Below, piece after piece: positions 6,767-8,778 of a stretch of DNA of 8,778 nucleotides (positions within the stretch are counted from its first letter, which is position 1; each line of letters begins with the position of its first letter). The DNA is from Thermoplasmatota archaeon (lineage in GTDB: Archaea; Thermoplasmatota; E2; JACPAO01; JAHFTW01). Below the pieces are notes generated by a model, which saw nothing but the letters and a program-made list of their open reading frames with translations, did no database searches and was not told the DNA's origin. The translations under genes were made by a program, and so were the position numbers. The DNA lies in contig JANQNI010000204.1 of NCBI GenBank assembly GCA_028289805.1, positions 1 through 8,778 on the forward strand, given 5' to 3'.

Positions 6767-8170
6767 ATGCGCGCCCGGTCCGATTCCGACGCCGTCGCAC
6801 AGACGGTTGCCTTCATCGTCGCCAGCGCCGTCTTCCTCGGCGTCTTCGGCGCCATCCTCGTCGCCACCAGCGACGGACCCCGGGAGGACGGTGGCCGCGT
6901 CCAGGACTCCGCCAACCGCGTCGAGGCCGAACGGCTCGCCGACGTCCTCGTCGCCAGCCAGGGCATCGGCTGGGCCTCCGGCGCCGACGGCCTCGACCGC
7001 CTCGGCCTCCAGCACGACGACGGCGCACGGCTCGACACCACCCGCCTCGATGCCCTGCGCGGCGCCGCCCACGCCGTCGACGGCGCCAACGGCAAGGTCG
7101 ACTACGAGGAGGCCCTCGCCGGCCTCGGCCTCCCCAACGACGGCACCGTCGGTTTCCACGTCCGCATCGCCCCCGTCGGCATCCAGAACCAGCTCCAGGC
7201 CGCCGACCTGAGCCACATCCGCACCGCCTACGTGGGCGACTGGCTCTCCCTCGACACCAGCCTCGAGGTGGACCTGGCGGCGGACCTGAGCATGGTCGCC
7301 GACGCCCGCGCCCAGGCAGAGGTGGACATCGGCCTCCTGCCCCCCAACGAGCGACAGGTCCTCGTGGACCTGGGCCTCGGCTTCGACAACAGCGTCCACC
7401 TCCTCGACGGCATCGACGTGGAGGTCGACCTCAGCCCCCTGCCCGACGTGGACCTGGACGCCCTCGTCCCCGACAGCCTCCTGGAGGGCGACGTCTACCC
7501 CGACAACAAGCAATACCTCAACACCGTCCTCGCCGACCGCCTCCCCGAGTACGACCTCCTCGTCATCGGCAGCACCGTCGCCCACAACACCCTCACCAGC
7601 AACGCCGTCAAGGACGCCGTGCGCGACTGGGTGATGGCGGGAGGAACCCTCTTCGTCTTCGGCAGCGAGTCCAACAACTTCCAGTGGCTCCAGCCCCTCT
7701 TCCACGTCGGCACCAGCACCGTCAACAGCGCCCCCGCCGCCCCCGACGTCAGCCACCCCCTCCTGCACGAGCCCCACGAGCTCGACTGGACCAGCTACGA
7801 CCACCACGGCCTGGGCTGGGACCTGCCGAGCCAGGGAGCCAACGCCGTCTACGACGAGTTCCAGCACATCATCACCACCGACGGCGACGACGTCCTGACC
7901 GTCAGCAACGAGGGCACCTTCGGCACCGGCCGCGTCTTCCTGACCACCTACCGCCCCAGCGAGGTCAGCAGCCTCCTGAGCCACGACGAGGCCACCAACC
8001 TCGTCCACAACATGGTCCTCTTCAGCGACCGCAGCCACCTCTACCTCGACTACGGTCCCACGCCCCCCGACGGCGCCGCCGTCAGCGCCGCCGTGCGCAC
8101 CACGCAGGTCGAGGACGCCGACCTGGGCATGGTCAACGTCCGCGTCACCGTCCTCTACTGGGGCGTGTAG
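6767..8170 (+). CDS. Pilin-like membrane-anchored protein with extracytoplasmic GATase1/Rossmann-like domain
   Basis: This is a 467-residue protein. A short n-region (MRARSDSDAVAQ) leads into one membrane helix (about 11-33), like archaeal pilin-like proteins. Residues 35-240 are acidic, with Leu-Asp-Val-Asp-type stretches (for example DVEVDLSPLPDVDLDALVPD, 217-236). Residues about 245-420 resemble a class I glutamine amidotransferase-like Rossmann fold: a predicted strand (EYDLLVIGS, 261-269), a helix and strand (AVRDWVMAGGTLFVFGS, 284-300), then a Trp/His-rich part and GTGRVFLTTYRPSE (386-399). I see no Cys nucleophile, so it is probably non-catalytic or ligand-binding. The tail (VNVRVTVLYWGV) is a beta-like strand recalling the ends of the two upstream pilin-like proteins. 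An in-frame GTG at 6737 would add 10 residues, but six of those ten codons end in A or T, against the GC3 of the gene, so ATG 6767 is preferred. Confidence 0.82.
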   Translation: MRARSDSDAVAQTVAFIVASAVFLGVFGAILVATSDGPREDGGRVQDSANRVEAERLADVLVASQGIGWASGADGLDRLGLQHDDGARLDTTRLDALRGAAHAVDGANGKVDYEEALAGLGLPNDGTVGFHVRIAPVGIQNQLQAADLSHIRTAYVGDWLSLDTSLEVDLAADLSMVADARAQAEVDIGLLPPNERQVLVDLGLGFDNSVHLLDGIDVEVDLSPLPDVDLDALVPDSLLEGDVYPDNKQYLNTVLADRLPEYDLLVIGSTVAHNTLTSNAVKDAVRDWVMAGGTLFVFGSESNNFQWLQPLFHVGTSTVNSAPAAPDVSHPLLHEPHELDWTSYDHHGLGWDLPSQGANAVYDEFQHIITTDGDDVLTVSNEGTFGTGRVFLTTYRPSEVSSLLSHDEATNLVHNMVLFSDRSHLYLDYGPTPPDGAAVSAAVRTTQVEDADLGMVNVRVTVLYWGV

Positions 8171-8175
8171 CCGGC

Positions 8176-8337
8176 CTACAGGAACCGCAGCACGTCGCGC
8201 ACCTGCAACGCCACGTACGCCGCGAACGCAGCGAAGAACAACAGCAGGACCGCGCGCACGAACCACACGGGCTCGCGGGGACCCTCCCGTCCCCCCTCCG
8301 CCGGCACCGCCACGCGGCGGCGGCCCTCGTCCTGCAC
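8176..8337 (-). CDS. Small single-helix membrane protein (53 residues), unassigned
   Basis: This minus-strand reading frame runs from GTG at 8337 to TAG at 8176. The product has a charged, Arg/Glu/Gly-rich N-terminal part (1-23), one hydrophobic helix (about 25-45, WFVRAVLLLFFAAFAAYVAL) and a short charged tail (RDVLRFL). The positive residues before the helix suggest a cytoplasmic N-terminus and a tail-anchor-like topology. It does not match Sec61-beta or SecE motifs that I know, so no function is given. Support for it being a gene: it fills the whole gap between its neighbours, has a plausible membrane helix, and its GTG lies 26 bases from the centre of a TATA-like box. The frame stays open upstream into tyrS, but an upstream start would overlap that gene. 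The stop is 5 bases from the convergent stop of the surface protein gene. Confidence 0.55.
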   Translation of the reverse strand: MQDEGRRRVAVPAEGGREGPREPVWFVRAVLLLFFAAFAAYVALQVRDVLRFL

Positions 8338-8360
8338 GGACGCCCCCAACGCCCCATCCC

Positions 8361-8365
8361 TATAA
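8361..8365. promoter_or_regulatory. Shared divergent TATA box between the small membrane protein gene and tyrS
   Basis: TATAA lies inside the near-palindrome CCCTATAAGGG (8358-8368), in an otherwise GC-rich gap. Its centre (8363) is 27 bases before the tyrS GTG (8390) on the plus strand and 26 bases before the GTG at 8337 on the minus strand. Archaeal TATA boxes centre about 26-27 bases before the transcription start, so both genes would be leaderless. This is inferred from spacing and symmetry. Confidence 0.55.
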
Positions 8366-8389
8366 GGGGGCCGACCCTGGCGGCGCCTC

Positions 8390-8778
8390 GTGAGCAGCGA
8401 ACGCATCAAGGCCCTCGCCCAGGAAGTCGTCAGCGAGGAGGAGCTGGAGCAGCTCCTGACCCAGGCCGCCACCGCCCAGCGCGACGAGGACCGGCCCCGC
8501 GCCTACATCGGCTTCGAGCCCAGCGGCACCGCCCACGTCGGCTGGATGGTCTGCACCGACATGATCCAGGCCCTCTACGAGGCCGGCTTCGACGTCACCG
8601 TGCTGCTGGCCGACTGGCACGCCCAGATCAACGACAAGCTCGGCGGCGACCTGCACGCCATCCGCCGCTGCGCCGAGTACATGACCGACGCCTTCGAGGC
8701 CCTCGGCGTCGACAAGGGGCGCATCAGCTACCGCTGCGCCGCCGGACTGGCCAAGCACGACGCCTACTGGGGCACCGT
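8390..8778 (+). CDS. tyrS: Tyrosyl-tRNA synthetase, archaeal/eukaryal type (3' end outside window)
   Basis: The first 129 residues of TyrRS, which activates tyrosine with ATP and charges tRNA-Tyr in the cytoplasm. The class I Rossmann start is clear: AYIGFEPSGTAHVGWM (38-53) holds the tyrosine-binding Tyr39 (equivalent to Tyr32 of the Methanocaldococcus enzyme) and a HIGH-type signature as HVGW (49-52). LLADWHAQINDKLGGD (72-87) is the next conserved block. The variant last HIGH residue (Trp) departs from the consensus but lies in an intact context. The KMSKS region lies beyond the window. GTG 8390 is chosen because it gives the expected short N-terminal helical extension and sits 27 bases from the TATA box. 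No SD is seen, which fits leaderless expression. It is a housekeeping gene, probably unrelated to the pilus-like cluster. Confidence 0.95.
   Translation, partial: MSSERIKALAQEVVSEEELEQLLTQAATAQRDEDRPRAYIGFEPSGTAHVGWMVCTDMIQALYEAGFDVTVLLADWHAQINDKLGGDLHAIRRCAEYMTDAFEALGVDKGRISYRCAAGLAKHDAYWGT

Noticed and set aside
8176..8337. Small minus-strand protein as Sec61-beta or SecE
   Set aside because: Size and topology are compatible, but the conserved residues around the helix that I know from these families are not evident.

Overview
This window is very GC-rich (about 70% by eye) and almost every codon ends in G or C. It looks archaeal for three reasons. The first gene is an archaeal-type VirB11/GspE/ArlI-family secretion ATPase paired with FlaJ/TadC-like membrane proteins. 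The last gene is an archaeal/eukaryal-type tyrosyl-tRNA synthetase. A TATA-like box lies 26-27 bases from two divergent GTG starts, as expected for leaderless archaeal transcripts. A high-GC euryarchaeal lineage such as Thermoplasmatota is a plausible guess from gene content, but the sequence alone does not fix the lineage.

Positions 1-6629 form one tightly packed plus-strand cluster: a secretion/assembly ATPase that runs off the left edge, a short GspF-type platform protein overlapping it by 10 bases, an 821-residue second platform protein with a Pro/Glu-repeat N-terminus and about ten extra membrane helices, and two small proteins with a single N-terminal membrane helix that resemble archaeal pilin-like or TadE-like components. 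The junctions (10-base overlap, 1-base gap after a strong GGAGGT, ATGA overlap) indicate co-transcription and translational coupling. The start of the fifth gene (about 6040-6160) is disturbed by an imperfect duplication and rare codons.

A 137-base gap of lower GC (6630-6766) separates this cluster from a 467-residue protein. That protein has a pilin-like N-terminal helix and a predicted Rossmann/GATase1-like domain facing outside the cell. It probably belongs to the same surface system but has its own promoter. It ends 5 bases from a convergent 53-codon minus-strand gene for a tiny single-helix membrane protein. That gene and tyrS (5' part only) diverge from one shared TATA-like element at 8361-8365.

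Taken together, the window appears to encode an archaeal type IV pilus-like or Tad-like machine: an ATPase motor, a platform split over two polypeptides, and three candidate surface subunits, next to a housekeeping tRNA synthetase. No prepilin peptidase, RNA gene, transposase or CRISPR array is visible.
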